The notes beneath the pieces were generated by a model that ran no database searches, had not been told where the DNA came from, and saw only the letters and a program-made list of their open reading frames with translations. A DNA stretch of 64,000 nucleotides from positions 310,001 through 374,000 of the forward strand of contig NZ_JAUEQY010000005.1 of the NCBI RefSeq assembly GCF_030406325.1, given 5' to 3'. Positions 26,188 through 36,183 of the stretch are shown piece after piece; position 1 is the stretch's first letter, and every line of letters begins with the position of its first letter. The position numbers were made by a program, and so were the translations under genes. This stretch comes from Actinomadura sp. DC4. GTDB lineage: Bacteria; Actinomycetota; Actinomycetes; Streptosporangiales; Streptosporangiaceae.

Positions 26188-27494
26188 CTCAGGGCCGCGA
26201 GGCGCCCGAACATCCCTTCGAGCCGTTCGACGTAACGCTCGGGCCGGCACACGTCGTCCAGCCGAGCCTCGTCGAGGGTCTGTCCCGCCTCGGCGGCGCG
26301 CCGGCGCAGGGTCTCACGGAACGGCACGCCGGTCTCCCAGGTCTCCATGGCGGCCTTCTGGACCAGCGGGTACGCCTCGTCGTCGCGGGACATCCCGGCG
26401 TTCACCAACTCCAGCAGGACCGCGCTGGTGTAGATCAGGCCGCCCGTGGAGTCGAGGTTGGCCCGCATCCGGTCCCGGTCGACGACGAGGCCCGTGACCA
26501 GCCGGTGCGTCAGCCGCAGCATGTAGTCCAGGGCGATCGAGGCGTCGGGCAGCGCGACGCGCTCGGTGGAGGAGTGGGAGATGTCCCGCTCGTGCCACAG
26601 GGGTATGCCCTCCATCACCGGCGTGACCTGGGCTCGTACGATGCGCGCCATGCCCGCCAGCCGCTCGGACATGATGGGGTTCTTCTTGTGCGGCATCGCC
26701 GAGGAGCCCTTCTGTCCCCGGCCGAACGGCTCCCACAGCTCGCGGACCTCGGTGCGCTGGCCGTGGCGTACCTCCAGCGCGATCGCCTCGCAGACCGTCG
26801 CCATGATCGCCAGGGCGGACGTCCACTCGCTGATGCCGTCGCGGATGACCACCTGGGTGGACACGTCGGCCGGCTTGAGACCCAGCTCCGCCGCGACGTG
26901 TCGCTCGACCTCGGGGTCGATGTTGGAGTAGGTGCCCACCGCGCCGGAGATCGCGCAGACCGCGACCGCGTCGCGGGCCCGCCGCAGCCGGTCGCGGGAC
27001 CGGGCCGTCGCGAACGCGAAGTCGGCGACCCGGTGGCCCCAGACGTCGGGCTCGCCGTGAATGCCGTGCGTACGCCCGACACGCAGCGTCGCGCGGTGCT
27101 CCAGCGCGTGGTCGCGCAGCGCCGCGACGAGCGCGTCGGCCTTGGCGAGCAGCAGGTCGGTGGCCTCGGTGAGCTGCACCGCGAGCGCGGTGTCGAGCAG
27201 ATCCGAGGAGGTCATGCCGAAGTGCACGTACGCCGCGGCCTCGCGCGGGACGGTGTTGTCCGCCCACGCGCTCAGGAACGCGATCACGTCGTGCTGGGTG
27301 GTCGCCTCGATCTCGGCCACGCGCTCGGCGGTCGGCGGTGGCGCGGCGCGCACGGGTTCGACCGCGTCGGCCGGGACGGTGCCCGCCTTCGCGTGCACCT
27401 CCAGCACAAGGGTCTCCACCTTGCACCACAGCTCGTATTTGTGCGCGTCACTCCAGACGCGGCCCATCTCCGGAAGGGTGTAGCGCTCGATCAC
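26184..27494 (-). CDS. purB: Adenylosuccinate lyase
   Basis: 436 aa. Splits SAICAR and adenylosuccinate in purine synthesis. The superfamily signature KGSSAMPHKKNPIMSERL is intact, as are GRTHGIHGEP and HSSTERVALPD. The start is GTG 27494 (VIERYTLPEMGRVW), the usual family N-terminus. It is followed by a coupled MOSC gene and preceded by purD, a usual actinobacterial pairing. Confidence 0.95.
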   Translation of the reverse strand: MIERYTLPEMGRVWSDAHKYELWCKVETLVLEVHAKAGTVPADAVEPVRAAPPPTAERVAEIEATTQHDVIAFLSAWADNTVPREAAAYVHFGMTSSDLLDTALAVQLTEATDLLLAKADALVAALRDHALEHRATLRVGRTHGIHGEPDVWGHRVADFAFATARSRDRLRRARDAVAVCAISGAVGTYSNIDPEVERHVAAELGLKPADVSTQVVIRDGISEWTSALAIMATVCEAIALEVRHGQRTEVRELWEPFGRGQKGSSAMPHKKNPIMSERLAGMARIVRAQVTPVMEGIPLWHERDISHSSTERVALPDASIALDYMLRLTHRLVTGLVVDRDRMRANLDSTGGLIYTSAVLLELVNAGMSRDDEAYPLVQKAAMETWETGVPFRETLRRRAAEAGQTLDEARLDDVCRPERYVERLEGMFGRLAALR

Positions 27495-27540
27495 ACGAGC
27501 CAGTCTCCCAGGTCGGGCACCTGCGCGAGCGACCGGTGGG

Positions 27541-28776
27541 TCAGGCCCGCGCCGCGATGTCCGTACGGTGCTGTCCGCCACGCACACGGATGCGCCCGAC
27601 CGCCTCGTACGCGCGGTCCCGCGCGGTCGCGACGTCCGGCCCGGTGCCGACGACGTTGAGGACGCGCCCGCCGCCGGTGACCGGCAGCCCCCGCTCGGGC
27701 TTGGTGCCCGCGTGCAGGACGTAGGCGCCCTCGACCTCCTCGGCCTCCTCCAGGCCCGCGATGGGGTCACCGGTGACCGGGGCGTCGGGGTAGTTCTCCG
27801 CCGCGATCACGACGGTGACCGCGGCGCCGGGGTGCCACTCGATGGTCGGCACCGAACCGAGGGTGCCGACCGCGCACGCCTCCAGCAGGCCGGACAGCGG
27901 CGTGGCCAGCCGGTCCAGGACGACCTGGGTCTCCGGGTCGCCGAACCGCGCGTTGAACTCGATCACCCGCGGGCCGGCCTCGGTGAGCACGAGCCCGGCG
28001 TAGAGCACGCCGACGTAGGGCGTCTCGCGGCGGCGCAGCTCGTCGATCGTGGGCTGGATGACCGTCGAGACGATCTGCTCGGCCAGGTCGGCCGGTGCCC
28101 AGGGCAGCGGGGCGTACGCGCCCATGCCGCCGGTGTTGGGGCCCTCGTCGCCGTCGAAGGCGCGCTTGAAGTCCTGCGCCGGCAGCAGCGGCACGGCCGT
28201 GACGCCGTCGGTCAGCGCGAACACCGAGACCTCGGGGCCGGAGAGGAACTCCTCGACCAGAACCCGGTCGCAGTCGTCGGCGTGCCGCTCGGCCAGCTCG
28301 CGGTCGTCGGTGACGACGACGCCCTTGCCGGCGGCGAGGCCGTCGTCCTTCACGACGTACGGCGGGCCGAACTCGTCCAGGGCGTCGCGTACCTCCCCGG
28401 AGTCCTCGCACACGCGCGCGGCCGCCGTGGGCACGCCCGCCTCGGCCATGATCTCCTTGGCGAAGGCCTTGGAACCCTCGATCTCGGCCGCCGCGCGGTC
28501 GGGGCCGAAGCACAGGATCCCGGCGCGGCGCACGGCGTCGGCGACCCCGTTGACCAGCGGAAGCTCGGGTCCGATGACGACGAGGCCGATGCCGAGGCGC
28601 TGGGCCAGCTCGACCACCGCGATCGGGTCGGTGGGGTCGAGGACGTGGTTGTCGGCGATCGCGGCGGTGCCGTAGTTGCCGGGGGCGCAGTGAAGCGCGG
28701 TGACGTCGGGATCTTGGGCGAGGGAACGGATCAGAGCGTGCTCACGTCCGCCCGAGCCGATAACGAGGACTCGCAC
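27541..28776 (-). CDS. purD: Phosphoribosylamine-glycine ligase (GARS)
   Basis: 411 aa. Joins glycine to phosphoribosylamine in the second step of purine synthesis. VIGSGGREHALIRSL at the N-terminus, the ATP-grasp region (KDDGLAAGKGVVV) and the signature FNARFGDPETQ are intact. GTG 28776 lies 6 nt after the -10 TAGGCT (28788-28783), so the message is likely leaderless. purB follows 46 nt downstream. Confidence 0.95.
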   Translation of the reverse strand: MRVLVIGSGGREHALIRSLAQDPDVTALHCAPGNYGTAAIADNHVLDPTDPIAVVELAQRLGIGLVVIGPELPLVNGVADAVRRAGILCFGPDRAAAEIEGSKAFAKEIMAEAGVPTAAARVCEDSGEVRDALDEFGPPYVVKDDGLAAGKGVVVTDDRELAERHADDCDRVLVEEFLSGPEVSVFALTDGVTAVPLLPAQDFKRAFDGDEGPNTGGMGAYAPLPWAPADLAEQIVSTVIQPTIDELRRRETPYVGVLYAGLVLTEAGPRVIEFNARFGDPETQVVLDRLATPLSGLLEACAVGTLGSVPTIEWHPGAAVTVVIAAENYPDAPVTGDPIAGLEEAEEVEGAYVLHAGTKPERGLPVTGGGRVLNVVGTGPDVATARDRAYEAVGRIRVRGGQHRTDIAARA

Positions 28777-29024
28777 GCGCAGAGCCTATCCAGATCTGAG
28801 GGCCCGACAGGCCCGGTCACCAGGAGGGAAGCCGGAGATGGGTGATTCCGTTATTAACGGGTAGGCCGGTCATCGTGCCGGTACGGACGCGACCGGTGCG
28901 CCGGAAAGTGCCGGTAAAAAAGTTGAGAGCGCTGTGAACCGAGCGCCCCACCGAGGCGTCTTCTTACCCGGTATAACCTTAGAGCTTGGTCGATGACGCC
29001 AACGAGCCTTAGGAGGTGGTTGTG

Positions 29025-29123
29025 ATGAGTCCTGGTGATCCTTGCGGAAGTGCCGAGATTCCTCCTAGTACAACCCCCTCTACTCGGCGTCCGGTCGCAC
29101 ACGGCGCGCGCTCCCCGTTCTAA
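29025..29123 (+). CDS. Proline-rich 32-aa leader peptide upstream of corA
   Basis: MSPGDPCGSAEIPPSTTP begins a 32-residue frame with seven prolines, including the pairs PGDP and IPP near the start. The ribosome site AGGAGG (29011-29016) is the strongest in the neighbourhood. It ends 55 nt before the magnesium transporter gene. Pro/acidic leader ORFs upstream of Mg transport genes (MgtL-type) sense Mg2+ or proline through ribosome stalling or destabilisation; that role here is inferred. Confidence 0.5.
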   Translation: MSPGDPCGSAEIPPSTTPSTRRPVAHGARSPF

Positions 29124-29163
29124 TCTCGGGCCAACGCGCGCGCTGACGCGTGTTGACCGGGCC

Positions 29164-29176
29164 GGGGAAGGACCCC
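29164..29176 (+). promoter_or_regulatory. Hairpin presenting the corA ribosome-binding site
   Basis: GGGG (29164-29167) and CCCC (29173-29176) enclose AAGGA, the corA Shine-Dalgarno, as a 5-nt loop just before ATG 29179. Upstream, GCGCGCGC (29104-29111) can pair with GCGCGCGC (29136-29143) around the leader-ORF stop codon. Changing one fold could open or close the other. Confidence 0.4.
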
Positions 29177-29178
29177 AG

Positions 29179-30297
29179 ATGGCCATGACAAAGGTTCGTC
29201 CGACCCGCGCGACCCGCGTTCTGTTCAAGCCGCTGAACCGCCCCGGACGCGGCGGCGTACGCACCGCCGCCGACCGCGGCTCCGCCGTCATCGACTGGGC
29301 CGCCTACATCGACGGTCAGCGCGTCGACACGCCCGACGTCGCCGACGCGGTGCAGCTCGTACGCGCGCCGGAGTCCGCCGAGGAGTACCCGACCACTCTC
29401 TACAGTGGGGCCGAGAACCGCTTCGTGTGGGTGGGCCTGCACGAGCCGGACGCGGCAGAGTTGGAGAGTCTGGCCGAGGTGTTCGGCCTGCACCCGCTCG
29501 CGGTCGAGGACGCCATCCACGCGCACCAGCGCCCCAAGTTCGAGCGCTACGACGAGGTCCAGTTCTTCGTGATGAAGACGGTCGGCTACGTCGAGCGCGG
29601 CGGCGCCGACGTGGTGCAGACCGGCGAAATCATGATCTTCTGTGGCCCCGACTTCGTGGTCACGGTCCGGCACGGCACCCACGGCGCGCTCGACTCCGTA
29701 CGCATGCGCCTGGAGGAGAGCCCCGAGCGGCTCGCCCTCGGGCCGGCGGCCGTCCTGCACGCCATCGCCGACCAGGTGGTCGACGGCTACATCTCCGTCG
29801 CCGACGCCGTACAGGCCGACATCGACGACGTCGAGGAGTGCGTCTTCTCCGCCGACGCGTCCAACCAGGCCGAGCGGATCTACCGCCTCAAGCGCGAGGT
29901 CATCCAGCTCAAGCGCGCGGTCGGCCCGCTCGCCGGCCCGATGCGCAACCTCGCCGGACGCCGCTTCGTACCGGCCGAGATCCGGGAGTACTTCCGCGAT
30001 GTCGACGACCACCTGTCCCGCGTACGGGAGCAGGTCGAGACGTGCGACGAGCTGCTCACCCCGATCCTGCAGGCGCACCTGACCCAGGTGACCGTCACCG
30101 ACAACCACGACATGCGCAAGATCTCCGCGTGGGCGGCGATCCTCGCGCTGCCGACCGCGATCACCGGCATCTACGGCATGAACTTCTCGCACATGCCCGA
30201 ACTGCAGTGGAAGTACGGCTACGCGATGGTCCTCGGCATCATCGCGGCCTCCTGTTACACCCTCTACCGCCGCTTCCGCCGCACCGGCTGGCTCTAG
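29179..30297 (+). CDS. corA: CorA-type magnesium/cobalt transporter
   Basis: 372 aa. A large acidic cytosolic domain (residues 30-305) precedes two C-terminal membrane helices; the pore signature YGMNFSHMPE (GMN motif) is intact near residue 335. It forms a pentameric Mg2+ channel. ATG 29179 with AAGGA 7 nt upstream was chosen over earlier in-frame starts. A proline-rich leader ORF and a hairpin lie upstream. Its stop overlaps that of the convergent phosphodiesterase (CTAG). Confidence 0.9.
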   Translation: MAMTKVRPTRATRVLFKPLNRPGRGGVRTAADRGSAVIDWAAYIDGQRVDTPDVADAVQLVRAPESAEEYPTTLYSGAENRFVWVGLHEPDAAELESLAEVFGLHPLAVEDAIHAHQRPKFERYDEVQFFVMKTVGYVERGGADVVQTGEIMIFCGPDFVVTVRHGTHGALDSVRMRLEESPERLALGPAAVLHAIADQVVDGYISVADAVQADIDDVEECVFSADASNQAERIYRLKREVIQLKRAVGPLAGPMRNLAGRRFVPAEIREYFRDVDDHLSRVREQVETCDELLTPILQAHLTQVTVTDNHDMRKISAWAAILALPTAITGIYGMNFSHMPELQWKYGYAMVLGIIAASCYTLYRRFRRTGWL

Positions 30298-31118
30298 CGT
30301 CCCAGCGCTTCGCGGAGTCGATCGGGGTAGTCGGTGACGATGGCGTCGGCGCCGAACGCGACGTACCGGGCCATCTCCGCCGGGTCGTTCACGGTCCACA
30401 CGACGACGGCCAGCCCTCGATCGTGCGCGGCGGCGACCAGCTCCGGGGTGACCATGACGCGCTTGGGAGAGATCATCGTCGCGCCGGCGGCCTGGGCCGC
30501 GGCGACGAGGCCGCCCGCCGGGTCGTGGCCCGCCATCCAGGACGCCTCCAGGGTGTCCGGCTCGACCAGGGCGACACGATCGCCGCCGGGCAGCAGCTCG
30601 CGCGCCACCCCGAGGACCCGCCAGTCGAAGGCCAGGATCCGGGACCGCCCGGTCAGTCCGTACGAGTCGAGCACCTTGACCGCGGTGGCCGTGATGGTCT
30701 CCACCTCCGGCCACGACGGGTCGGTCTTGATCTCCACCGCGAGGAGCACGTCGTGCGGGGCGACCAGCTCGCAGACCTCGGCGAGCGTCGGCACCTCCGT
30801 GCCGGGAAGCGGCGTCTGCGTCTCCGCGAACCGTTCGTGCCGGATGCCCGCGTCGACCGTCTTGACCTGCGCGAGCGTCAGCTCGCGGATCGGCCGCCCG
30901 ACGTAGGGGAACCCCGGGTCGTCCGGCCGGTACGGCGCGCGGTCGGCGACGGTGTCGGGTCGCAGCGCCTGGTCGTGGTGGAGGACCGGAACGCCGTCGG
31001 CGGTCAGCCCGACGTCCAGCTCCAGCACGTCGACCCCCAGCTCCAGCGTCCGCGCGAACCCCGGGACGGTGTTCTCGGGCCACAGCCCCCGTGCGCCTCG
31101 ATGCCCCTGAATCTCCAC
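30294..31118 (-). CDS. glpQ: Glycerophosphodiester phosphodiesterase
   Basis: 274 aa. QGHRGARGLWPENT and ELDVGLTADGVPVLHHD carry the catalytic His pair and the metal ligands of the GDPD family; VWTVNDP near the end is also typical. It cleaves glycerophosphodiesters to glycerol-3-phosphate plus an alcohol. No signal peptide, so it is a cytosolic form (UgpQ-like). The stop codon overlaps that of corA on the other strand. Confidence 0.85.
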   Translation of the reverse strand: MEIQGHRGARGLWPENTVPGFARTLELGVDVLELDVGLTADGVPVLHHDQALRPDTVADRAPYRPDDPGFPYVGRPIRELTLAQVKTVDAGIRHERFAETQTPLPGTEVPTLAEVCELVAPHDVLLAVEIKTDPSWPEVETITATAVKVLDSYGLTGRSRILAFDWRVLGVARELLPGGDRVALVEPDTLEASWMAGHDPAGGLVAAAQAAGATMISPKRVMVTPELVAAAHDRGLAVVVWTVNDPAEMARYVAFGADAIVTDYPDRLREALGR

Positions 31119-31146
31119 GGCGCCAAGAGTAGGGGCAGCGCCCGGG

Positions 31147-31623
31147 TCACGGTGGCGGGGCCGTCAGCGACCGGTGGTGCTCGCTCATCGCCTCGTTCAT
31201 GTCCGTGAGGTAGCGGGCGACGGTGTCGAGCTCCTCGTCGGTGAAGCGCGCGCGCACGTCGGCGGCACGGTCACCGAGGGGACGGAAGAAGTCGTACGCG
31301 AGCGACCAGGCCTCGGCGGTGAAGTGCAGGTGGACCAGGCGGCGGTCGGTGGACTCGCGGCTGCGGCGCAGGTGCCCGGTGCGTTCGAGGCGGTCGATCG
31401 CGGCCGAGACGGCGCCCGTGGTCATCGAAAGGGCGCGGGCGAGGCCGGCCGGCGTGATCGGCGCGCCCTGCCGCTCGGCGTCCATGACGATCCCCAGGGC
31501 CTGGAAGTCGGTGCGGTGCATGCCGTGCCGGTCGCAGAAGGCGCGGCCGATGCGGTCCGCCTCGACGGAGTAGCGGCGCAGCAGCGCGTCCAGGGGATCG
31601 CGGGAAGGCTCGGTGGGCGGCAC
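31147..31623 (-). CDS. MarR family transcriptional regulator
   Basis: 158 aa. The winged helix is PITPAGLARALSMTTGAVSAAIDRLERTGHLRRSR with the wing STDRRLVHLHFT, standard for MarR. GTG 31623 follows GGAG by 5 nt. It is divergent from an MMPL exporter; three half-sites of an operator lie between them, so it probably represses both genes until a ligand binds. Confidence 0.85.
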   Translation of the reverse strand: MPPTEPSRDPLDALLRRYSVEADRIGRAFCDRHGMHRTDFQALGIVMDAERQGAPITPAGLARALSMTTGAVSAAIDRLERTGHLRRSRESTDRRLVHLHFTAEAWSLAYDFFRPLGDRAADVRARFTDEELDTVARYLTDMNEAMSEHHRSLTAPPP

Positions 31624-31667
31624 ATGATCTCCGGAAGCTGGCTGGACGCTCCCTCAAGGATAAGATG

Positions 31668-31690
31668 ACTTCACCGTGAAGTGACTTCAC
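31668..31690. promoter_or_regulatory. MarR operator with three alternating half-sites
   Basis: ACTTCAC (31668-31674), GTGAAGT (31676-31682) and ACTTCAC (31684-31690) alternate in direction with 1-bp gaps, so two overlapping perfect 7-1-7 palindromes exist. It lies midway between the MarR gene and the MMPL exporter gene. Confidence 0.75.
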
Positions 31691-31718
31691 CATCGAGCGA
31701 CCTGCTGAGTGGGAGGCG

Positions 31719-34259
31719 ATGCGCGTGTGGTCGGCCGTCGCGGGCTTCGTCAGCGGACGCCGTACGAAATGGCTCGTCCTGGCGCTCGCCGCACTGATCA
31801 CCGGCCTGCTGGTCGGCCTCGGCGCCTCCCCGAAGGTGTCCAACGATCCGGCGGCCGGGCTGCCGGCGTCGGCGGAGTCCAGCAGGGTCGCGGCGCTGCG
31901 TGAGGAGTTCCCGTCCGGCCGGGTCACGCCCGCCGTCATCGTGTACGCCCGCGCGTCGGCGCGGCTGAGCGCGCGGGACCTCGCCGCGATCGACGGACGG
32001 CGGCCTGGGCTGTCGCGGTCCCGCTGTCCTCCTGCGCGCTCGCCACAGTGTCCGGGGCCAGGCGGGAGGGCCTCAGACGGCGCGGCGACTCCCCCGCGGG
32101 TCTCCGAGGACGGGAGGGCCGCCACGGTCGTCGTGCCGCTGGACCGGGCCGCCTCGTCGAAGGAGCTGGCCGCCGCGGTGGACCGGGTGCGCTCGGCCGC
32201 CCGCGCGGGCCTGCCCGCCGGGCTCACCGCCCAGGTCACCGGCCCGGCCGGCGTCACCGCCGACCTGGCGGGGGTCTTCGACGGCGCCGACGTGACACTG
32301 CTGCTCACGACGGTCGTCGTGGTCGCGCTGCTGCTGATCCTGACCTACCGCAGCCCGTGGCTGTGGCTGGTCCCGCTCGCCGCCGTCGGCGTCGCGGACC
32401 AGGTGACGACCGCGCTGGTCGCGATCGTCAGCCGGCACACGGGCCTGAGCGTCTCCAACGCCACGACCGGCATCGTGGAGGTGCTCGTCTTCGGCGCCGG
32501 CACCGACTACGCACTACTGCTGATCGCCCGCTACCGCGAGGAACTGCGCACGACATCCGACCGCCACGAGGCGATGCGAAGCGCCTTGCTGCGCGCGGGA
32601 CGGAGCATCGTCGCGAGCGGCGGCACCGTCGCCCTGAGCCTGGCCAGCCTGGTCTTCGCCACCCTCCCGAGCGACACGGGCATCGGCCTGGCGAGCGCGG
32701 TCGGCGTCATCTGCGCCCTGCTGTCCGGCCTCCTGCTCCTACCCGCCGCCCTGGTCACCTGCGGCCGATGGCTGTTCTGGCCCGTGGTCCCCCGAGCCCC
32801 CGCCCACCACACGCCCGAAACCGAAAGCCGGCCGACCGCCCCCGACCGCGACGGGAGCGGGTCGGAGCCCCCCGGGAACGAAGCCGAGCGCCGTGAGGGC
32901 GGGGCCGAGCCTGAGCGCCGCGTGGGCGGGGCGGGCGGGGTTGAGCGCCATGGGGGCGGGGCCGAGCGTGGCGCGGGTGACTCCGAGCGCCACGTGGTCG
33001 CGGCGGAGCGGACAGCGGGCGGGGTCGAGGCCCGCGTGAGCGGGGCGGAACGTCATGAAGGCGGGGCCGAGCGCGACGCCGGCGAGACCGAGCATGGCGT
33101 GGCAGACCCTGAGCGTCGCACCGGCCGGACCGAGCATGGTGTGGGCGACCTTGAAAGACCTATCGGCGAGCCCGGGCGGCGTGTGGGCGTACGTGAGCGG
33201 CTTGCGGGCGGGGTCTGGTTCCGGGTGGGGCAGGTGGTGGCGCGTCGGCCCCGGAGCGTCGTCGCCGTCTCTCTCGTGCTGCTGGCCGTTCTCGGCGCGG
33301 GCCTGTCCGGTGCGCACCTCGGCCTGTCCCAGGCCGACCGTTTCCGTACCAAGGCCGAGTCCATCGACGGCCTGGCCACCCTCTCCGCCCACTTCCCGGC
33401 CGGCGCCTCCGACCCCGTCACCGTCATCACGGCCCCCGCGCAGGCCCAGACCGTGCTGCGGACCGCCCGGACCACTCCCGGCGTCGCGTCGGCCGCCGTC
33501 GCCGAGACCGGTGTGCGGCGCGCCCGTATCGACGTGGTTCTGCGCGCCGCGCCCGACACCGGCGCGAGCTACGCCGCCGTCCGCGCGCTGCGCGACCGCC
33601 TCCATGCCGTCCCCGGCGCGCACGCCCTCGTCGGCGGAACGGTCGCCACCGACCTGGACACCAGAGACGCCGCAGTGCGCGACCAGCGGGTCGTCATCCC
33701 GATCGTCCTGGCGATCGTGCTGGTCATCCTCATCTGGCTGCTGCGGGCCCTGGTCGGGCCGGTGCTGCTCGTCCTCACCGTGGTGGCGAGCTTCGCCGCC
33801 GCGCTCGGCGGCGCGAACTTCGCCTTCACCCACTGGCTGGGCTACCCCGCGCTGGACACGTCCGTCCCCCTGCTCGCCTTCCTCTTCCTGGTGGCGCTCG
33901 GGGTCGACTACAACATCTTCCTCGTCAGCCGGGCCCGCGAGGAGGCCGTGCGCCAGGGCACGCGGGCCGGCGTCCTCACCGCCCTCACGCTCACCGGAGG
34001 GGTGATCACCAGTGCGGGGGTGCTGCTCGCGGCCGTCTTCGCCGTCCTCGGTGTGCTGCCTTTGATCACTTTGACCGAGCTGGGCGTCATCGTGGGGTTC
34101 GGCGTGCTCCTGGACACCCTGCTCGTACGCACGCTGCTCGTTCCCGCGCTGGTCACGATCTGCGGTCGGCGATTCTGGTGGCCCGGAGGACTCTCCCGCG
34201 AGGACGGCGCCGGGCGGGCCGGTGAGGCGCCGCCCGTACGCGCGTCTCCGGTCAGATGA
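31719..34259 (+). CDS. MMPL/RND family exporter with a long repeat linker
   Basis: 846 aa, two MMPL halves each with one helix, an outer loop and five helices (first: [20 protein letters not shown]; second: [23 protein letters not shown]). Related proteins export lipids or drugs. Between the halves (about residues 365-505) lies a hydrophilic segment of degenerate units such as [19 protein letters not shown], absent from typical members. Shine-Dalgarno GGGAGG precedes ATG 31719. Residues about 90-125 also read unlike the family. Controlled by the divergent MarR gene. Confidence 0.8.
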   Translation: MRVWSAVAGFVSGRRTKWLVLALAALITGLLVGLGASPKVSNDPAAGLPASAESSRVAALREEFPSGRVTPAVIVYARASARLSARDLAAIDGRRPGLSRSRCPPARSPQCPGPGGRASDGAATPPRVSEDGRAATVVVPLDRAASSKELAAAVDRVRSAARAGLPAGLTAQVTGPAGVTADLAGVFDGADVTLLLTTVVVVALLLILTYRSPWLWLVPLAAVGVADQVTTALVAIVSRHTGLSVSNATTGIVEVLVFGAGTDYALLLIARYREELRTTSDRHEAMRSALLRAGRSIVASGGTVALSLASLVFATLPSDTGIGLASAVGVICALLSGLLLLPAALVTCGRWLFWPVVPRAPAHHTPETESRPTAPDRDGSGSEPPGNEAERREGGAEPERRVGGAGGVERHGGGAERGAGDSERHVVAAERTAGGVEARVSGAERHEGGAERDAGETEHGVADPERRTGRTEHGVGDLERPIGEPGRRVGVRERLAGGVWFRVGQVVARRPRSVVAVSLVLLAVLGAGLSGAHLGLSQADRFRTKAESIDGLATLSAHFPAGASDPVTVITAPAQAQTVLRTARTTPGVASAAVAETGVRRARIDVVLRAAPDTGASYAAVRALRDRLHAVPGAHALVGGTVATDLDTRDAAVRDQRVVIPIVLAIVLVILIWLLRALVGPVLLVLTVVASFAAALGGANFAFTHWLGYPALDTSVPLLAFLFLVALGVDYNIFLVSRAREEAVRQGTRAGVLTALTLTGGVITSAGVLLAAVFAVLGVLPLITLTELGVIVGFGVLLDTLLVRTLLVPALVTICGRRFWWPGGLSREDGAGRAGEAPPVRASPVR

Positions 34260-35535
34260 ACGAACGGACCTGCACGGTCTGGTCGCGGCCGGGGCCGACG
34301 CCGATCGCCGAGATCTGTGCGCCCGACATCTCCTCCAGCGCGCGGACGTAGTCGCGCGCCTTCTCCGGCAGGTCGTCGAAGACCTTGGCGCTGGAGATGT
34401 CCTCCTGCCAGCCGTCGAGGTAGGTGTAGATCGGCTTGGCGTGGTGGAACCCCGTCTGAGTCATCGGGATCTCGTCGCACCGCTCGCCGTCGATGTCGTA
34501 CGCCACGCAGACCGGCACCCGCTCCAGGCCGGACAGGACGTCCAGCTTGGTCAGGAAGTAGTCCGTGACGCCGTTGACCCGCGTGGCGTACCGGGCGATC
34601 ACCGCGTCGAACCAGCCGCAGCGCCGGTTGCGGCCCGTCGTGACGCCGTACTCCCCGCCGGTCGTGCGCAGCCACTCGCCGGTCTCGTCGAGCAGCTCGG
34701 TCGGGAACGGTCCCGAGCCGACACGCGTGGTGTAGGCCTTCAGGATGCCGATCACCTTGGTGATGCGCGTCGGGCCGACGCCCGAGCCCGCGCAAGCGCC
34801 GCCCGAAGTCGGGCTGGAGGAGGTGACGAACGGGTACGTGCCGTGGTCGACGTCGAGGAGCGTGCCCTGCGCGCCCTCCAGCAGTACGACCTTGCCCTCG
34901 TCGAGCGCGCGGTTGACGACGAGCGCGGTGTCGGCGATGTGCGGGCGCAGCCGCTCGCCGTACGCCACGAACTCCTCGACGATCGACTCGGGCTCGATGG
35001 CGCGCCGGTTGTAGACCTTGGCGAGGATCTGGTTCTTGTCGCGCAGCGCGAGTTCGAGCTTCTGCGCCAGGATGCCCGGGTCGAGCAGGTCCTGCACCCG
35101 GATGCCCATCCGCGCGATCTTGTCGCCGTACGCCGGGCCGATGCCGCGGCCGGTCGTACCGATCTGGGCCTTGCCGAGGTAGCGCTCGGTGACCTTATCG
35201 AGCGCCTTGTGGTGCGGCATGATCAAGTGGGCGTTGGCGGAGATCAACAGGCGGTCGCACGAGATGCCGCGCTCCTGTAGCCCGTCGATCTCCTCCAACA
35301 GCACACCTGGGTCGATGACCACGCCATTGCCGATGACGGGCACGACCTCCGGGGAGAGCACTCCCGACGGAAGCAGGTGCAGCGCGTAGGACTGGTCGCC
35401 GATCACGACCGTGTGTCCCGCGTTGTTCCCGCCCTGGTAGCGGACGACAAAGTCGACGTCACCGCCGAGAATGTCGGTGGCCTTCCCCTTGCCTTCGTCA
35501 CCCCACTGGGCGCCGACGAGCACGATGGCCGGCAT
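34252..35535 (-). CDS. purA: Adenylosuccinate synthetase
   Basis: 427 aa. Joins IMP and aspartate with GTP in AMP synthesis. The GTP loop [19 protein letters not shown] is at the N-terminus, with [25 protein letters not shown] and [13 protein letters not shown] also intact. ATG 35535 gives the exact family N-terminus. The last 8 nt overlap the convergent exporter gene. Confidence 0.95.
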   Translation of the reverse strand: MPAIVLVGAQWGDEGKGKATDILGGDVDFVVRYQGGNNAGHTVVIGDQSYALHLLPSGVLSPEVVPVIGNGVVIDPGVLLEEIDGLQERGISCDRLLISANAHLIMPHHKALDKVTERYLGKAQIGTTGRGIGPAYGDKIARMGIRVQDLLDPGILAQKLELALRDKNQILAKVYNRRAIEPESIVEEFVAYGERLRPHIADTALVVNRALDEGKVVLLEGAQGTLLDVDHGTYPFVTSSSPTSGGACAGSGVGPTRITKVIGILKAYTTRVGSGPFPTELLDETGEWLRTTGGEYGVTTGRNRRCGWFDAVIARYATRVNGVTDYFLTKLDVLSGLERVPVCVAYDIDGERCDEIPMTQTGFHHAKPIYTYLDGWQEDISSAKVFDDLPEKARDYVRALEEMSGAQISAIGVGPGRDQTVQVRSFI

Positions 35536-35559
35536 CGGTGTTCTCCCTGACATCGACGA

Positions 35560-35587
35560 AGCCCCTGCGCAAGCGGCGACAGGGGCT
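35560..35587 (-). terminator. Hairpin between DUF3151 gene and purA
   Basis: AGCCCCTG (35560-35567) pairs with CAGGGGCT (35580-35587), 8 bp, 12-nt loop. On the minus strand it follows the DUF3151 stop and precedes purA, so it either ends the former's transcript or folds the purA leader. Confidence 0.45.
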
Positions 35588-35653
35588 CTTGCGATCAGAG
35601 CGTACCCGCCGGATGGCCACCAGGAAAACGGACATAGCTCCTTGAGCGACCAG

Positions 35654-36067
35654 TTAGGTGGCGAGAACCTCGACGGCCGCCGAGCTGCTGTCCCGCAGGA
35701 ACGTCCGGCAGCGGTCGGCCTCCTCCTTGTCGCCGATCGCCGCGGACGCACGGGCGAGCGCGTGCAGTGAGCGGAGGAAACCTCGGTTGGGCTCGTGCTG
35801 CCAGGGGATCGGGCCGTGGCCCTTCCACCCGGAGCGACGTAGCTGGTCGAGCCCCCGGTGGTAGCCGGTACGGGCGTAGGCGTAGGACTCGATGACGTCC
35901 CCGTTACCGAACGCGCGGTCGGCGAGTTCCGCCCATGCCGCTGGGTGACCGGGGAATCGGGCGGCGACTTCGAACGGGTCCACGCCGGCTTCGAGAGCCT
36001 GGCGGGCCTCCGGGTTGTCCGGCAGCTCGGTCGGGGGTGGCCCTCCGAGGAGGTTCTGTTGCTCCAT
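35654..36067 (-). CDS. DUF3151 family protein
   Basis: 137 aa, [21 protein letters not shown]... with [36 protein letters not shown] and RALHALARA-like helices. It matches the actinobacterial DUF3151 family, TPR-like, always found near fba and purA. ATG 36067 was chosen because the longer frame has no ribosome site. Confidence 0.8.
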   Translation of the reverse strand: MEQQNLLGGPPPTELPDNPEARQALEAGVDPFEVAARFPGHPAAWAELADRAFGNGDVIESYAYARTGYHRGLDQLRRSGWKGHGPIPWQHEPNRGFLRSLHALARASAAIGDKEEADRCRTFLRDSSSAAVEVLAT

Positions 36068-36140
36068 GTGCTCATCCTGCCCAATCGGCGGCCGTTCTCC
36101 TATTCCGCCGATCGGACAAGTTGGGCCAAAAGTCGATCTC

Positions 36141-36169
36141 GTGGGCGGGCGCGGTCCGCGCCCGCCCAC
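36141..36169 (-). terminator. Terminator of fba
   Basis: GTGGGCGGGCGCG (36141-36153) and CGCGCCCGCCCAC (36157-36169) form a perfect 13-bp stem with a 3-nt loop, 15 nt past the fba stop. Confidence 0.7.
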
Positions 36170-36183
36170 CGGAGACGCTTGCG

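Noticed and set aside
28780-29024. M-box riboswitch upstream of corA
   Set aside because: No M-box consensus or matching stems; the leader ORF explains the region better.
31980-32100. Possible compensated frameshift near the N-terminus of the MMPL exporter
   Set aside because: Residues 90-125 read unlike the family, but the frame is open and no exact pair of shifts can be shown.
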